A DNA stretch of 64,000 bases, taken from contig SZWC01001596.1 of NCBI GenBank assembly GCA_023375785.1, positions 163,799 through 227,798 on the forward strand. Reading direction: 5' to 3'. Origin of the DNA: Penium margaritaceum. Its lineage: Eukaryota > Streptophyta > Zygnematophyceae > Desmidiales > Peniaceae. Numbering within the stretch: the stretch's first letter is position 1; each line of letters starts with the position of its first letter. The notes beneath the pieces were generated by a model. That model searched no databases and was not told the DNA's origin. It was given only the letters and a program-made list of their open reading frames with translations. Made by a program: the position numbers and the translations under genes. This document shows, piece by piece, positions 14,339-25,289 of this stretch.

Positions 14339-14811
14339 TAAGGCTGCACGCTGGTACGGAACCGCGGTTCTGAGAATGGAACCGGAACCGCGGTTCCGGG
14401 TCCAGCTCAGAACCGGAACCGCGGTTCCGGTTCCGGAACCGCGGTTCTCATGTAACTGTGGTTCTGGCCACGGTTCCACAGAAGATCCCCTTGTATACAA
14501 GGCATTGGAAGCATGATCGGGTCCAAACCTGCATGTTTTCTTCAAGAAAAACAAGGAAAACATCAATCATTACTTCTCTATTGCATGTGGGTACATTATT
14601 GTAGTGTTAACATGGCCTCCAAGGCTGTCATATCACCAAAGAAAGCCCCAAAACCCACCCATAACCACTTATTATCCCCTCCATAGACATGGGTTCAGGA
14701 ACCGCAGTTCCTGGACGGTTCCAGAATCTTGGAACCGGAACCGCGGTTCCGGTTCCGGAACCGGAACCGCGGTTTCGAAACCGCGGTTCCTGGAACCTGT
14801 GTGCACCCCTA
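14339..14811 (+). mobile_element. Non-autonomous hAT-like DNA transposon, copy 1 (473 bp)
   Basis: Termini taaggctgcac ... gtgcaccccta form an imperfect 11-bp inverted repeat. It is flanked by an 8-bp target duplication within one satellite monomer: gttatgat (14,331-14,338) and gttatggt (14,812-14,819). Eight-base duplications with TA(A/G)GG-TGCAC termini are typical of the hAT superfamily. About 130 bp at each end is packed with the palindrome GGAACCGCGGTTCC and half-sites. Between them lies a ~200-bp AT-richer core without coding potential. Too small for a transposase, so it must have been mobilised in trans. Confidence 0.9.
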
Positions 14812-14914
14812 GTTATGGTCAATAGAAGTAAAAGTTACTTGGATACATTTGTGGTCATGGTCAGTGGTACATGCCAACTTTGTCAAGGCAATGCGCACAA
14901 TAGCCACACCGAGT
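14812..14914. repeat. Satellite remnant between two insertions
   Basis: About 103 bp of the 190-bp satellite (gttatggtcaatagaag through caatagccacaccgag). It sits between the hAT-like element and the 5' LTR of the outer LTR element, so the two insertions struck the array about 100 bp apart. Confidence 0.95.
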
Positions 14915-15658
14915 TGTCGGATGTTATCTCAAAGATCGCCTCAAGGGGTGCAGCCACTAAGAAAATAAAGAGTGACAATGTAGGTTCATCTCCGGAGTCA
15001 GAGGATCAACACCTGAACGGTCCAGGACGGACAAAATGTGCGAGCCTTGCCAAGACCAAAACCAACGGCCACATACCACAACGGCCCAGGCGAAACGCAC
15101 CTGCAAAGATCATGCTTGCACTCACCACTCCCCTATGCGTACGGCTAGCAAAGCCGAATCGTGGTCTCGAGGCGCTCAGGCACTTGCCCGAGCCGCCACC
15201 TCTATGCCCGCTCGACGAAGCGCGCTAGGTTAGACCTTTCCTATTTGTATTGCTTGTACTTCAGTCTATAATCTATCCATTGGATTCTCCTCCAGGCTCG
15301 CCCTTTGGGCCGCCTCCAGTTCCTTTGCTCTCAATCTCAGCTCAGCGCCCGTGCTCCCCCAGTGCGCCCTCTTCCCTCTATCAAACGTCACTCATACATC
15401 AACAATGCCCGCACCTTCAAGGAAGCTTCCACTCTTCCCACAAAGTGCTGCGTCCACTCGTGTCATAATAAGATCTCAGTGCTCGCACCTTCGGTGCTGC
15501 GCCCAGGCCTATCGTCATCATCTTGCATTGTCATTCGCTTCCGCTTCGTCCTCCTATCGTCGTTTCCGCTTTGCTTCTGCTCGTGCTTTTGTCCACCATT
15601 GAAACGCTCATCCTTGCGACCGCGTCCACTCTACAGCAGCACCTGCAATCTTCTGACA
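14915..15658 (+). repeat. 5' LTR of outer element
   Basis: Starts TGTCGGATG, ends CTTCTGACA just before the primer site. Pairs with 25,539-26,254: shared blocks such as ggggtgcagccact, gagtgacaatg, ccgcctcgagc-type stretches and gctcgcaccttcggtgctg. The visible divergence is of the order of one in ten bases at the left end. Confidence 0.88.
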
Positions 15659-15670
15659 TGGTATCAGAGC
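15659..15670 (+). other. Primer-binding site, tRNA-iMet
   Basis: tggtatcagagc directly abuts the LTR end and is a perfect match to the plant Copia-type site complementary to initiator tRNA-Met. This places the otherwise pol-less outer element with Copia-type elements. Confidence 0.9.
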
Positions 15671-16143
15671 ACAAGTAACACCCCTGGCTCCTTCGTGCTC
15701 GCTGTCGTCGGCCGCACCCACTCCTATCGGACTTCTCCGCCTCGAAGAATTGTGTTTGCCAGAAGAACTGCGGCGGTAGCGCTTCTTCTGACTAAGGTGT
15801 CGTGGCAGCACCACTCCACTTCCTCTTCGTAATTGCGCACACGAGGTTATGCCCCTGCGCTCACTCCATCAGCAAGCAATCTCCGCTCATTTATCATCTC
15901 CGCCGCCATTGCACGTGGTTCTGCCCCTGCACTCAGTCCCATCTTCCTCCGCAGGAGCATTTTGCCGTTGAAACTCATCATCACTGACATCCCGGTTTCG
16001 CTCTTCACTTTGATCAAAAATAATCCGTGCAGTATCATCGCCGCTACGAAAGCATCATCAAGCACCTCAACATTATCTTGAGAAAAGATATTCCGCACCG
16101 CCATTTGTCTACCTCTTTCCGCCCCCTCATCATCAACTCCATC
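15671..16143 (+). other. Leader of outer element
   Basis: A C/T-rich untranslated leader of about 470 bp. Around 15,835-15,950 it contains one to two copies of the cacgtggtt-ctgcccctgc-actca module that is tandemly amplified in the leaders of the elements at 1-2,846 and 51,909-55,188. No credible coding sequence is seen. Confidence 0.6.
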
Positions 16144-17250
16144 ATGGCATCTTCCCTCACTTTGACTGGTCTTCCCAAGCTCACTGTAAAGCCGGATGGG
16201 AACAGCAACTAAAAGCTTTGGAGCTACTCAGTGTCACTTTTCTTCGGAACACAGAAGGTTGAGGGAGTCACCCTCAGTCATGTGATCACCAACACGGACA
16301 CTGGGATAGAACCACATGATACCACTTCCTCCTCTTCTACTGTAACTGCATCAACCACTCCCGGAGGAGACCCCTCCAGTGGATCTGTGTCTGACCCCGC
16401 TCCTTCAAATGCCTCTTCCTCCTCTGTTCCCATTGCCCCTACCACCACCATCAGCCACGCCTCCTGGGAAGTCGCCAACAGTACCGCCCTCATGACGATC
16501 ATGACCACCTCTTCTCCTGAGCTGCATGAAGACATCCGCACTCTTGGCTACAAGACTTACGAAGTGTGGAAATCTCTTGAAGATCACTTCAGCAACAACA
16601 CCTTCACCGCCTACGGAATCAAGATCATGTCACTCTTCTCCGTGCCCTTCGCCACCCACACCAATTTGGGCAGTTACATTGCAGCCGTGACCACCATCGC
16701 TCCCGATCTCAAAGAAATGAAAATTGATCATCCTCTTGCCGTCGTCTGCACCGGCATCATCTCCGGCCTCCTTGGTCAGTATGATATCATCCGCCAAATC
16801 TTGCTTTAGCTACCTGTTGACAAACTGACAATCGCTGTCATAATCCCCAAGCTCATGGCAGCAGAACAAGACTACGTCGCTAAGCAAGCACGCGAGACTA
16901 CCATTGCCACCAACTCGAATGAAACCATGGCCGCCACTACTGACAACGTCATGATCAACCGCTTCCCCGTCTGCTCCTACACCATCCGCCATGGTCCATT
17001 CAAATGAGCTAAGTGTGGCCGTCGCAACCACCCGCCTCATGTCTGCGATCATCGTGCTACTGACGTGTGGCTGGATCAGGACCCTGGCAAGTCCTATGGT
17101 GAACAACCCAACTGGGCGGAGGAGCGTCTTCAACGCTACTACAACTGGATGGGAAGTTCAAGCTGGTGTTCAACCCCAACCAACAACATAGAAACCTCAT
17201 CTTCTCCTGCCATCCCTGCTTCTGTGAACCCTGCTCCTAACAATGACGTC
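16144..17250 (+). CDS. gag region of outer element
   Basis: Begins MASSLTLTGLPKLTV at 16,144 and continues through a Ser/Thr/Pro-rich stretch. A helical block follows, with YEVWKSLEDHFSNNTFTAY and SYIAAVTTIAPDLKEM, which resembles the UBN2/Copia-type gag core (the W-x-L-x-x-x-F/Y pattern). Around 17,010-17,050 a CGRRNHPPHVC segment has the C-x4-H-x4-C end of a zinc knuckle, as expected near the gag C-terminus. Nothing after it is recognisable as protease or polymerase. As the only protein-coding part, it would package its RNA with help from a partner element; that role is inferred. Fossil, broken. Confidence 0.6.
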
Positions 17251-17642
17251 ATGTTAGGAGTAGTCGAACCTGTGGCTGAGATTGGATCTGAGGAGTATGG
17301 TCTTGAGATGTACACTGCGTCCTCCTCTCCTCCTATCTCTTCTCACCTCTCTCAATGCAACTTTTACTCCCTACACATTGCCCTCATCTAGCCTCCGTCT
17401 ACATACTCCACTACCCGTCACAGCCACTTCCTCTTCAGTCACGATGAATACTCACAGCACTGTACTATCCTCTCCCGTTGCACACTGACCGGGGCTGTCG
17501 CTGCACTTAGGGACAGGCTGAAGCAACAGACCAAACACTTTGACTGACCACCCCGCCTCATTCTCCCCAACACCACTCACGCACCTCTTCACACCTTTCT
17601 CAACAGCTACTGCATGGCTCACGGAAAATTGCTAACCACAGC
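17251..17642 (+). other. Outer element, 3' part upstream of the hAT-like insertion
   Basis: A C/T-rich stretch with no recognised domain. It probably continues into 18,116-18,356 on the other side of the hAT-like insertion; the 8-bp target duplication accacagc/accgcagc marks the split. Confidence 0.5.
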
Positions 17643-18115
17643 TAATGGTGCACATAGGTTCCAGGAACCGCGGTTCCGGAACCACGGTTACGGTTCCGGA
17701 ACCGGAACCGCGGTTCCGGTTCCAAGATTCTGGAACCGTCCATGAACCACAATTCCTGAACCCATGTCTATGGAGGGGATAATGAGTGGTTATGGGTGGG
17801 TTTTGGGGCTTTCTTTGGTGATATGGCAGCCTTGGAGGCCATGTTAACACTCAAATAATGTACCCACATGCAATAGAGAAGTCATGATTGACGTTTTCCT
17901 TGTTTTTCTCGAAGAAAACATGCAGGTTTGGAGCTGACCATGCTTCCAATGCCTTGCGTACAAGGGTATCTTCTGTGGAACCATAGCCAGAACCGCGGTT
18001 CCATGAGAACCGCGGTTCCCGAACCGGAACCGCGGTTCCGGGTCTGAGCTGGAACCGGAACCGCGGTTCCGGTTCCATTCTCACAACCGCGGTTCCGTAC
18101 CGGTGTGCAGCCTTA
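17643..18115 (-). mobile_element. Non-autonomous hAT-like DNA transposon, copy 2 (473 bp), inverted
   Basis: Same family and same length as the copy at 14,339, in opposite orientation: starts taatggtgcac, ends gtgtgcagcctta. It is flanked by an 8-bp target duplication, accacagc (17,635-17,642) and accgcagc (18,116-18,123), with one mismatch. The subterminal clusters of GGAACCGCGGTTCC and the AT-richer core match copy 1 closely. It sits inside the outer LTR element, so it moved after that element inserted. Confidence 0.9.
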
Positions 18116-18356
18116 ACCGCAGCTCCCGCCCACGGCAAATTCCTCATCAATCGCCTACTACAAGAGGCAGACTACTTCATGAAAACGCACCACGTGACCT
18201 CACATATCTGGACTGCCTGCCTTCGCAGAGTTGTCACCGCCCATAACTTGCGCAGATTCAAGTATGGGCCGAGTCCGAGAACTGTATGGGTAAGTGATCG
18301 GGATCAGTCGACTTCCTACTGCAAGCCCACACTATCTCATTGCAACTAAACTGAAC
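18116..18356 (+). other. Outer element, segment between hAT-like copy and inner Copia
   Basis: About 240 bp of outer-element interior. A local frame reads FLINRLLQEADYFMKTHHV and HIWTACLRRVVTAHNLRRF, which I cannot assign to a known domain. Ends in tgaac, the target duplicate of the inner Copia (18,352-18,356). Confidence 0.5.
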
Positions 18357-19045
18357 TGTTGTTCTTCTATGCCCCATGGCCACTGCTATGGGTTGACGGA
18401 CAGGTTGGGCATGCACTGCTCCCTTGGAGTAAGTCCCCCAAACCTTGTTCGTGGTGCAAGTCCAAGCAAGACACCAGAAGTGTAGCGCAACGGATAGCAT
18501 GTTGGACTTAGGGACAACAGGTCCTGCGATCGAGCCTTGATGTGCGCAGGAGGTTTTTTTACCTTCTAGCACAGGGGAAGTTTCTTAGAGATTTCTCCAT
18601 GCATGAGGAGAGTGCGCCACTTGGCGGTCAGTGGATGCGCCAATTGGCGGACTGGTGAGGTGGTTTGGAGTGATCACCCCAAAAGTGTCACTGCCCACAC
18701 ACCTTAGAAGCCAGGCCTAGGACTATATGTACCAGGCTCATTCCTCATTCTAATTACACAATCTGGCCTTAGATGCTCCTCACAGAGTTGTCCAACTAAG
18801 GAACAGTATAAAGAAGACACTGGTTGGTCTAAGCCCCAGGAGTTAGTCTTTGACTAGCACCTCGCGCGAAAGTGACCAAGTGTTAAGTGGACACAGTTGC
18901 TAGCAAGTGATTGCCTAGGAACTGCTCAGTGTGGAACCGTGATCCTGAGGGTGATATCTTCTCCTAGCTGAAATGCTAGGAGCGGACGGCAGGTGCTATT
19001 GTGTCGGCCCTGTTTTCTAGTCCGTTTGCCTCAGGCCGGTTGACA
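18357..19045 (+). repeat. 5' LTR of inner Copia
   Basis: Begins TGTTGTTCTTC and ends GGTTGACA. It matches the 3' LTR at 24,602-25,289 almost base for base, with only a few substitutions and a one-base length change by eye. The sequence after it (aagggttatgggcccac) is not the initiator-Met site, so the priming tRNA of this family is not identified. Confidence 0.95.
18475..18550 (+). other. tRNA-Arg-like segment inside the inner Copia LTR
   Basis: tagcgcaacggatagcatg resembles the D-arm and A box of plant/eukaryotic tRNA-Arg. About 30 bases later, ggtcctgcgatcgagcc is a degenerate T-arm/B box. A normal anticodon stem-loop is not formed, so it is not a functional tRNA gene. It could be a captured tRNA or SINE fragment, or chance; the copy in the 3' LTR is at about 24,716-24,790. 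Confidence 0.35.
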
Positions 19046-19265
19046 AAGGGTTATGGGCCCACACTGACNACCAGGACAAGCTCTGCCCTTGGTGGCAAGA
19101 CCCTGGGTGTGTTGGTGTAGATATCTTCTCTGTCTGCAGGTGAACATCGGCTGAAGGGGTAAGCAACGGATCTGCATCCTAAAACCGGTAGCAGACATCA
19201 GCTAACATCAGCCTACATCGGCCTCAACGCAGCAGAGACGTGGGAAGCAGATAAGGGCAACAAAA
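19046..19265 (+). other. Leader of inner Copia
   Basis: About 220 bp between the LTR and the gag start codon. It contains an assembly N at 19,069. No initiator-Met primer site and no open reading region of note. Confidence 0.6.
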
Positions 19266-20215
19266 ATGGTTGACCCATCAGGAGGAGTGGGGACTGCCGC
19301 AGGGCAGTCCTCAAACTCAACAGTGGCTACCACAGGGCAGACCACTGGAGCAAATGTGAGTGCTATGTCACTGCCGCAAGGTCTTGGACCCTTGGGAGGA
19401 ATCCCCATTTTTGAGGGGATTGACTTCCCCCTTTGGAGATGGCAGTTCGAGCTGGCGATGAAAGTGCGCGGCTTCATCAAACTATTGAAGGGAGAGGAGC
19501 AGGTTCCCGCGGAAGGCACATCCAAGCATGAGGCATGGATGGATCGAAACGACATTGCCATGTCATTCCTCAGCAACGCGATTGCTAAGAAGTATGTTCC
19601 CATCATTGCCGGGTACACGCTGGCTTCCAAAGCTTACGACAAGCTCAAGCGCGTGCACCAATCCACCTCCGTTGCGAACAGATTATTCATCCTACAACGG
19701 CTGATCAGCATGCGGGTGAATGAGGGCGAATCAATCCCCGATTTCCTACAGGAGTTTGAAGGACTCCTTGGCGAGGCTCGCCAGATGAACTGGGACCTTG
19801 ACGAGAACATGCAAGCCATGATTCTCCTCATGGCGCTACCGGAGAGCTGGAGCCCGATGATCACTGTCATGGGCGGCTGGAAGGAGGACGACCTGACGTA
19901 CACGGCAGTGTCTGAGTACGTGCGAAACGATGCCATGCGCTGCAGCGGAAGTGAGGCTAATTTCTCAGCCTATGCCGCACGCTACGGTGGCCGCGTGAGC
20001 AAAGGGTCAGCCTCTGGTCAGAAAGGCAGCAGCGGAAGCGGTGGTGGCGGAGGCAACAATGGCGGCAAGGCTCCCAAGCGACAGGGTAACTGCCACAACT
20101 GCGGCAAACCTGGGCACTGGGCAAGAGAGTGCAGGTCGCCAAAGAAGGAAGACAGCGGAAGCGGTGGGAACAAAGGCAACAAAAAGGGTGTCAAAGAAGC
20201 TACCAACATGATGGC
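19266..20215 (+). CDS. gag: gag of inner Copia with CCHC zinc knuckle
   Basis: Starts MVDPSGGVG at 19,266, in a long open frame that continues into pol, as is usual in Copia elements that make one polyprotein. Residues ~40-230 carry the UBN2-type gag core (FEGIDFPLWRWQFELAMK, then LIALMALPESW-like QAMILLMALPESW). A Gly/Ser-rich hinge follows, and then CHNCGKPGHWAREC at about residues 275-288, a perfect C-x2-C-x4-H-x4-C zinc knuckle. The product would form the virus-like particle and bind element RNA. Part of a fossil element. Confidence 0.92.
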
Positions 20216-20249
20216 ACAAAGCACGCCTCCAGAAAAAGGAGCGGCGCTG

Positions 20250-22310
20250 CTCAGGCCAAGAGCCTTTGGGCTTGACTCCGGCACCGATCATCACTCTAGC
20301 AACGACCAGGCTGGATTTGTCTCCATCGGCCCCACCGATCGGAGGTTCAGATGCGCAAACGGTAGCGTCGTGAACGCAAAGGGCGTGGGTGAAAAGCTGG
20401 TGAGCATCAGCCTCAATGGTGCGGAGAAGGATCTACGACTACGTGACGTGGTCCACATGCCCTCCTTTGCGGCAAACCTTCTTTCCGTGTCAAAAATAAC
20501 GGACAACGACATGACGGTGGTGTTCACGCAGAAGAAGGCGGTCATCGCCAGGAACGAAGACATCAAGGTCCTCTACGCCAACAAATATCTCGTGGCACAG
20601 GTTCCACGGGTTGACGGACTCTACGTACTGCAGACAACGGCAGCAAAGAGCTCGGAAAAGGAGGGCCATGCGGGTGCAGCGGAGGCAGTGGTCTCAACAC
20701 CCACGCAGGAGAGCACACCAACGAAAACTGAAAAAGCATCCTCTGCCGCAAAAGACGAAGACGCTGATCTGTGGCATAGACACTTTGGGAATGTGGCAAA
20801 CAGCACACTCCAAGTCATCCAGCAACAACAACTGGTCCGTGGCATGGATGGTTGCAAGAAGGATGCGGTTGGATGTGGCAGCCTGTGTGAACCTTGCCTC
20901 CAAGGCAAGACCAAGCGAACGCGCTTTGAGCGCAATGTTCGCCGCGCAGAATCACCCCTTGACCTCATTCACACCGACGTGTGCGGACCCTTTCGCACGG
21001 CGTCAAACGGTGGTAGCAAGTATTTTCTGACCTTCATAGACGACTACAGCCGCAAGGTGTGGATCTTCTTCCTCAAAACAAAGGGAGAGGTCAGAGAAAA
21101 GTTGCAGGAGTTTGTCGCCATGGTGGAGCAGCAGACCGGAAAGAAAGTCAAAGCGATGCGAAGCGACAACCGTGGAGAGTACGAGGCATGCAAGGGCTGG
21201 TTGAGGCAACATGGGATCAGCCACCAGCCCACAACGCCTTACACGCCGCAGAGCAATGGTGTTGCCGAACGGATGAATCAGACCATCCTCGGCATGGTGC
21301 GTAGCATGCTCTTTGATGCAAAGCTTCCACCGCGGATCTTGGCGGAAGCGGCAAGAACGGCATGCTATCTCGTCAACCTGACTCCTGCGGCTGCTCTGGG
21401 CAGGCGCGGAAAGAAGAAGGGAAAGCAATAGATGACACCACAAGAAGTTTGGTCAGGGAAGAAGCCGGACGCATCACACCTGAAGGTATTCAGCTGCACC
21501 GCATGGGCAAAGGTCCAGGCGGGTGAGGGTGCCGGCAAGCTGGATTCAAGAGCACGAAAGTGTGTTATGGTGGGCTATGAGACGGCCCACAAGACATATC
21601 GCTTGTGGGACCTGGCAGGAAGAAGACTCATCACCAGCCGGGATGTAACCTTTGACGAGAGGAAACCAGGCAAGGAAGAGATGCTTGATCCCACGGAANG
21701 TCAGAGAAAAGTTGCAGGAGTTTGTCGCCATGGTGGAGCGGCAGACCGGAAAGAAAGTCAAAGCGATGCGAAGCGACAACGGTGGAGAGTACGAGGCATG
21801 CAAGGGCTGGTTGAGGCAACATGGGATCAGCCACTAGCCCACAACGCCTTACACGCCGCAGAGCAATGGTATTGCCGAACGGATGAATCAGACCATCCTC
21901 GGCATGGTGCGTAGCATGCTCTTTGATGCAAAGCTTCCACCGCGGTTCTGGATGGAAGCGGCAAGAATGGCATGCTATCTCGTCAACCTGACTCTTGCGG
22001 CTGCTCTGGGCAGGCGCGGAAAGAAGAAGGGAAAGCAACAAATGACACCGCAAGAAGTTTGTTCAGGGAAGAAGCTGGACACATCACACCTGAAGGTATT
22101 CGGCTACACCGCATGGGCAAAGGTCCAGGCGGGTGAGGGTGCCGGCAAGCTGGATTCAAGAGCACGAAAGTGCGTTATGGTGGGCTATGAGACGGCCCAC
22201 AAGACATATCGCTTGTGGGACCTGGCAGGAAGAAGACTCATCACCAGCCGGGATGTAACCTTTGACGAGAGGAAACCAGGTTAGGAAGAGATGCTTGATC
22301 CCACGGAAGC
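20250..22310 (+). CDS. pol: Protease and integrase region of inner Copia
   Basis: The aspartic protease motif GLDSGTDHH lies near 20,268. Near 20,770 the GAG-pre-integrase zinc domain begins at DLWHRHFGN and ends with CGSLCEPC, the HHCC arrangement. The integrase core follows: LIHTDVCGPF, FIDDYSRKVWIFFLK, MRSDN-GEY and TPQSNGVAERMNQT, which contain the D, D and E of the DD35E triad. The C-terminal part has the W-G/KVFG-type Copia tail (HLKVF, SRARKCVMVGY, YRLWDL). The sequence between 21,090 and 22,310 appears twice across an assembly N. Fossil. Confidence 0.9.
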
Positions 22311-22922
22311 TCCAAAACAGGGAGAGTGGTTGGTGCTGCTAGAGTAAGGAGATCAAGCTCCTCAAAACTGGCAAGTGGTGCCAGTGCGGCAGGCCGTGAA
22401 GAAGAGTGGTGTGCCAGGGGGAGCGGCTGCGCAGGCTGACGCAGCGGCGAGCTCCGACACAGAGTTGGAGACGTCCGAGGCCTCTGAGACCAGCTCGGAG
22501 GCCAGTGGCTCTTCAAAAGAGGAAAATTCAACTCCAGGGCAGCCAACACCACAGGAGCAACAGCATGGCAAACATCCACCAGCAATGCANACCTTTGACG
22601 AGAGGAAACCAGGCAAGGAAGAGATGCTTGATCCCACGGAAGCTCCAAAACAGGGAGAGTGGTTGGTGCTGCTAGAGTCAGGAGATCAAGCTCCTGAAAA
22701 CTGGCAAGTGGTGCCAGTGCGGCAGGCCGTGAAGAAGAGTGGTGTGCCAGGGGGAGCGGCTGCGCAGGCTGACGCAGCGGCGAGCTCCGACACAGAGTCG
22801 GAGACGTCCGAGGCCTCTGAGACCAGCTCGGAGGCCAGTGGCTCTTCAAAAGAGGAAAATTCAACTCCAGGGCAGCCAACACCACAGGAGCAACAGCATG
22901 GCAAACATCCACCAGCAATGCA
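21090..22922 (+). repeat. Direct duplications flanking single-N assembly joins
   Basis: Sequence from 21,090 is seen again from 21,700 immediately after the N at 21,699, and sequence from 22,258 again from 22,591 after the N at 22,590. Each second copy starts exactly at the join and differs slightly. This pattern suggests end-to-end placement of overlapping contigs, perhaps from different copies of the family, rather than a biological tandem duplication. Confidence 0.75.
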
Positions 22923-23004
22923 ACGTCGCAGCGCACGACAAAGAAAACAAACTCCAAAGTAGGACGATGACACTGGAAGCTGGACTGGACTGAGCTGGTC
23001 TTGT
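22311..23004 (+). other. Ser/Glu-rich linker between integrase and RT
   Basis: Encodes the acidic low-complexity spacer usual between Copia integrase and RT: SSDTESETSEASETSSEASG, then QPTPQEQQHGKHPP and a basic RRSARQRKQ. No catalytic motifs. Part of the region is duplicated across an assembly N. Confidence 0.75.
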
Positions 23005-24120
23005 TTGGCTCAGGGAGAGCCGCTCACTGTAGCTGAAGCGCTGGCAAGGCCCGATGCGGCCAAGTGGAAGGAGGCGGTGGACAGCAAGCTCGCGTCCATC
23101 GAAGAAAATGGCACATGGATGCTGGTGGACAGACCCGCTAACGCTCACGTGGTGGGCTCAAAGTGGGTGCTCAGGTTGAAGCGGAAGCAAGATGATAGCA
23201 TCGACAAGTACAAGGCAAGGGTCGTGGCGAAAGGGTTCTCACAGCGCGCAGGTTCTGAGTACGATGAGACCTTCGCACCGGTCGTCACGTTTGCCTCCAG
23301 CAGGTCCCTGCTTGCTGTCGCTGCCGCCAAATACCTTGAGATCCACCAGATGGATGTGAAGACAGCCTTCCTTTATGGCAAGCTGGACAAGGAGGTGCTA
23401 ATGGAGGTACCGGAAGGTGTCAAAGCACCCCAGGGTAAGGTGTGCAAGCTGGTGAAGGCGTTGTACGGGCTGAAACAGGCCCCACGGATCTGGTACAAGG
23501 AGATGGACAGCTTCATGGCTGAGATCTCCTTCGCACATTGCAAAAATGACCCTAGCGTCTATGTGCGGGAGGACGAACGTGGCTTGCTACTCGTGGCGTT
23601 GTACGTGGATGATCTGATCATGTGTTCTTCCTCGCAGGAGGCCCTCACGGACCTCAAGAAAAATCTGGCCAGCAGATTTAAGATGAAGGACATGGGACCT
23701 CTCGAGTACTACCTCGGGATTGTTGTTCACCGCAACCGCAAAGCAAGCACCATCGAGCTCAACCAGACCAAGTACATCATGGACATCTTGAAGCGCTACA
23801 ACATGGAGGATTGCAAGACCGTCGGCACCCCCATGCCCTCCGACTGCAAGCTCTCCTCCTCCATGTCACCAAGCAACGAGGCAGACCGGCGGGAGATGCA
23901 AAACATTCCATACCAGTCCGCCGTCGGAAGCCTCATGTATGCAATGGTGGGAACACGACCTGACATTGCTTTTGCAGTGGGTCAGGTGAGCAGGTTTGTG
24001 GCCAACCCTGGGCCAGAACATTGGCAAGTCGTGAAGCGGATTTTTCGCTACCTCAAAAAGACTCGGCACGTCGGACTTCGGTTTGGAGGTCTAGAAGGAT
24101 CAGACTTGCTGCGGCTGACA
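23005..24120 (+). CDS. pol: Reverse transcriptase of inner Copia
   Basis: A classic RVT_2 (Copia) domain. It has KWKEAVDSKLASIEENGTW, VGSKWVLRLKRK and YKARVVAKGFSQRAGSEY, then DETFAPV. IHQMDVKTAFLYGKLD holds the first catalytic Asp, and GLKQAPRIWY follows. LLLVALYVDDLIMCSS near 23,604 holds the YVDD catalytic pair. Thumb and connection segments LASRFKMKDMGPLEYYLGI and YQSAVGSLMYAMVGTRPDI follow. Makes the element cDNA in the particle. Part of a fossil. Confidence 0.95.
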
Positions 24121-24503
24121 TGCTACACCGACGCGGACTGGGGAGGACGGATTGATGACAGGAAGTCCACCTCAGGGTTTGTTTGTCTTCTCAACGGTGG
24201 NCACAGTGGCTTCGCAGTTTGCTTGATGAGATCAAGGCACCACAAGAGGAGGCAACGGTCATCCGCATCGACAACCAAAATGCCATGGCTATGGCAGAGG
24301 ACGACATGATCTCCCGGCGTACAAAGCACATCGATATTCGGTACCACTACTCACGTGACCTTATCGCCAAGGGTGTCGTGGAACTGGAGCACGTCGCAAC
24401 CAAGAAAATGCTTGCAGACTTCTTGACAAAGCCGCTAGACAGTGACTTGCATGTTGCAGGTGCTCGAGGAGTCGGCATGGTGGATGCAATAGATGAGAAC
24501 TAA
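24121..24503 (+). CDS. pol: RNase H of inner Copia
   Basis: Opens with CYTDADWGGRIDDRKSTSGF, the conserved Copia RNase H start (first catalytic Asp). It ends with RTKHIDIRYHYSRDLI and ADFLTKPLDSD, the conserved C-terminal box. An assembly N at 24,201 lies within it. Degrades template RNA during reverse transcription. Part of a fossil. Confidence 0.9.
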
Positions 24504-24601
24504 AGACCAAGAAAACTGACATGCACAAACACAACCTAGAGCTACAGGTTCATGCCAAAGAAAACTACCACAGCAGGTGGCCTGCGGTGCAAGGGAGAGA
24601 T
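24504..24601 (+). other. 3' untranslated region and polypurine tract of inner Copia
   Basis: About 100 bp between the end of RNase H and the 3' LTR. The last bases aagggagaga form the purine-rich primer for plus-strand synthesis next to the LTR start at 24,602. Confidence 0.75.
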
Positions 24602-25289
24602 TGTTGTTCTTCTATTCCCCATGGCCACTGCTATGGGTTGACGGACAGGTTGGGCATGCACTGCTCCCTTGGAGTAAGTCCCCCAAACCTTGTTCGTGGT
24701 CCAAGTCCAAGCGAGACACCAGAAGTGTAGCGCAACGGATAGCATGTTGACTTAGGGACAACAGGTCCTGCAATCAAGCCTTGATGTGCGCGGGAGGTTT
24801 TTTGACCTTCTAGCACAGGGGAAGTTTCTTAGACATTTCTCCATGCACGAGGAGAGTGCGCCGCTTGGCGGTCAGTGGATGCGCCAATTGGCGGACTGGT
24901 GAGGTGGTTTGGAGTGACCACCCCAAAAGTGTCACTGCCCACACACCTTAGAATCCAGGCCTAGGACTATATGTACCAGGCTCATTCCTCATTCTAATTA
25001 CACAATCTGGCCTTAGATGCTCCTCACAGAGTTGTCCAACTAAGGAACAGTATAAAGAAGACACTGGTTGGTCTAAGCCCCAGGAGTTAGTCTTTGACTA
25101 GCACCTCACACGAAAGTGACCAAGTGTTAAGTGGACACAGTTGCTAGCAAGTGATTGCCTAGGAACTGCTCAGTGTGGAACCGTGATCCTGAGGGTGATA
25201 TTGTCTCCTAGCTGAAATGCTAGGAGCGGACGGCAGGTGCAATTGTGTCGGCCCTGTTTTCTAGTCCGTTTGCCTCAGGCCGGTTGACA
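24602..25289 (+). repeat. 3' LTR of inner Copia
   Basis: Matches 18,357-19,045. Followed directly by TGAAC, the target duplicate of the five bases before the 5' LTR. Confidence 0.95.

Larger units (their letters stand above)
18357..25289 (+). mobile_element. Ty1/Copia LTR retrotransposon nested in the outer element
   Basis: LTRs of 689 and 688 bp that are nearly identical by eye, TG...CA ends, and a perfect 5-bp target duplication TGAAC (18,352-18,356 and 25,290-25,294). Domain order is gag, zinc knuckle, protease, integrase, RT, RNase H, the Copia order with integrase before RT. The assembled length of 6,933 bp is provisional, because single-N joins and direct duplications lie in the pol region. 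It is the youngest LTR element of this nest judging from LTR similarity. Fossil; clearly broken, with several breaks. Confidence 0.95.

Noticed and set aside
14334-15228. Frames with PEPRFR/GTAVPVPE repeats at 14,297-15,228, 17,632-18,150 and 46,568-47,208
   Set aside because: These are translations of the GGAACCGCGGTTCC clusters in the hAT-like elements; the open frames follow from palindrome composition.
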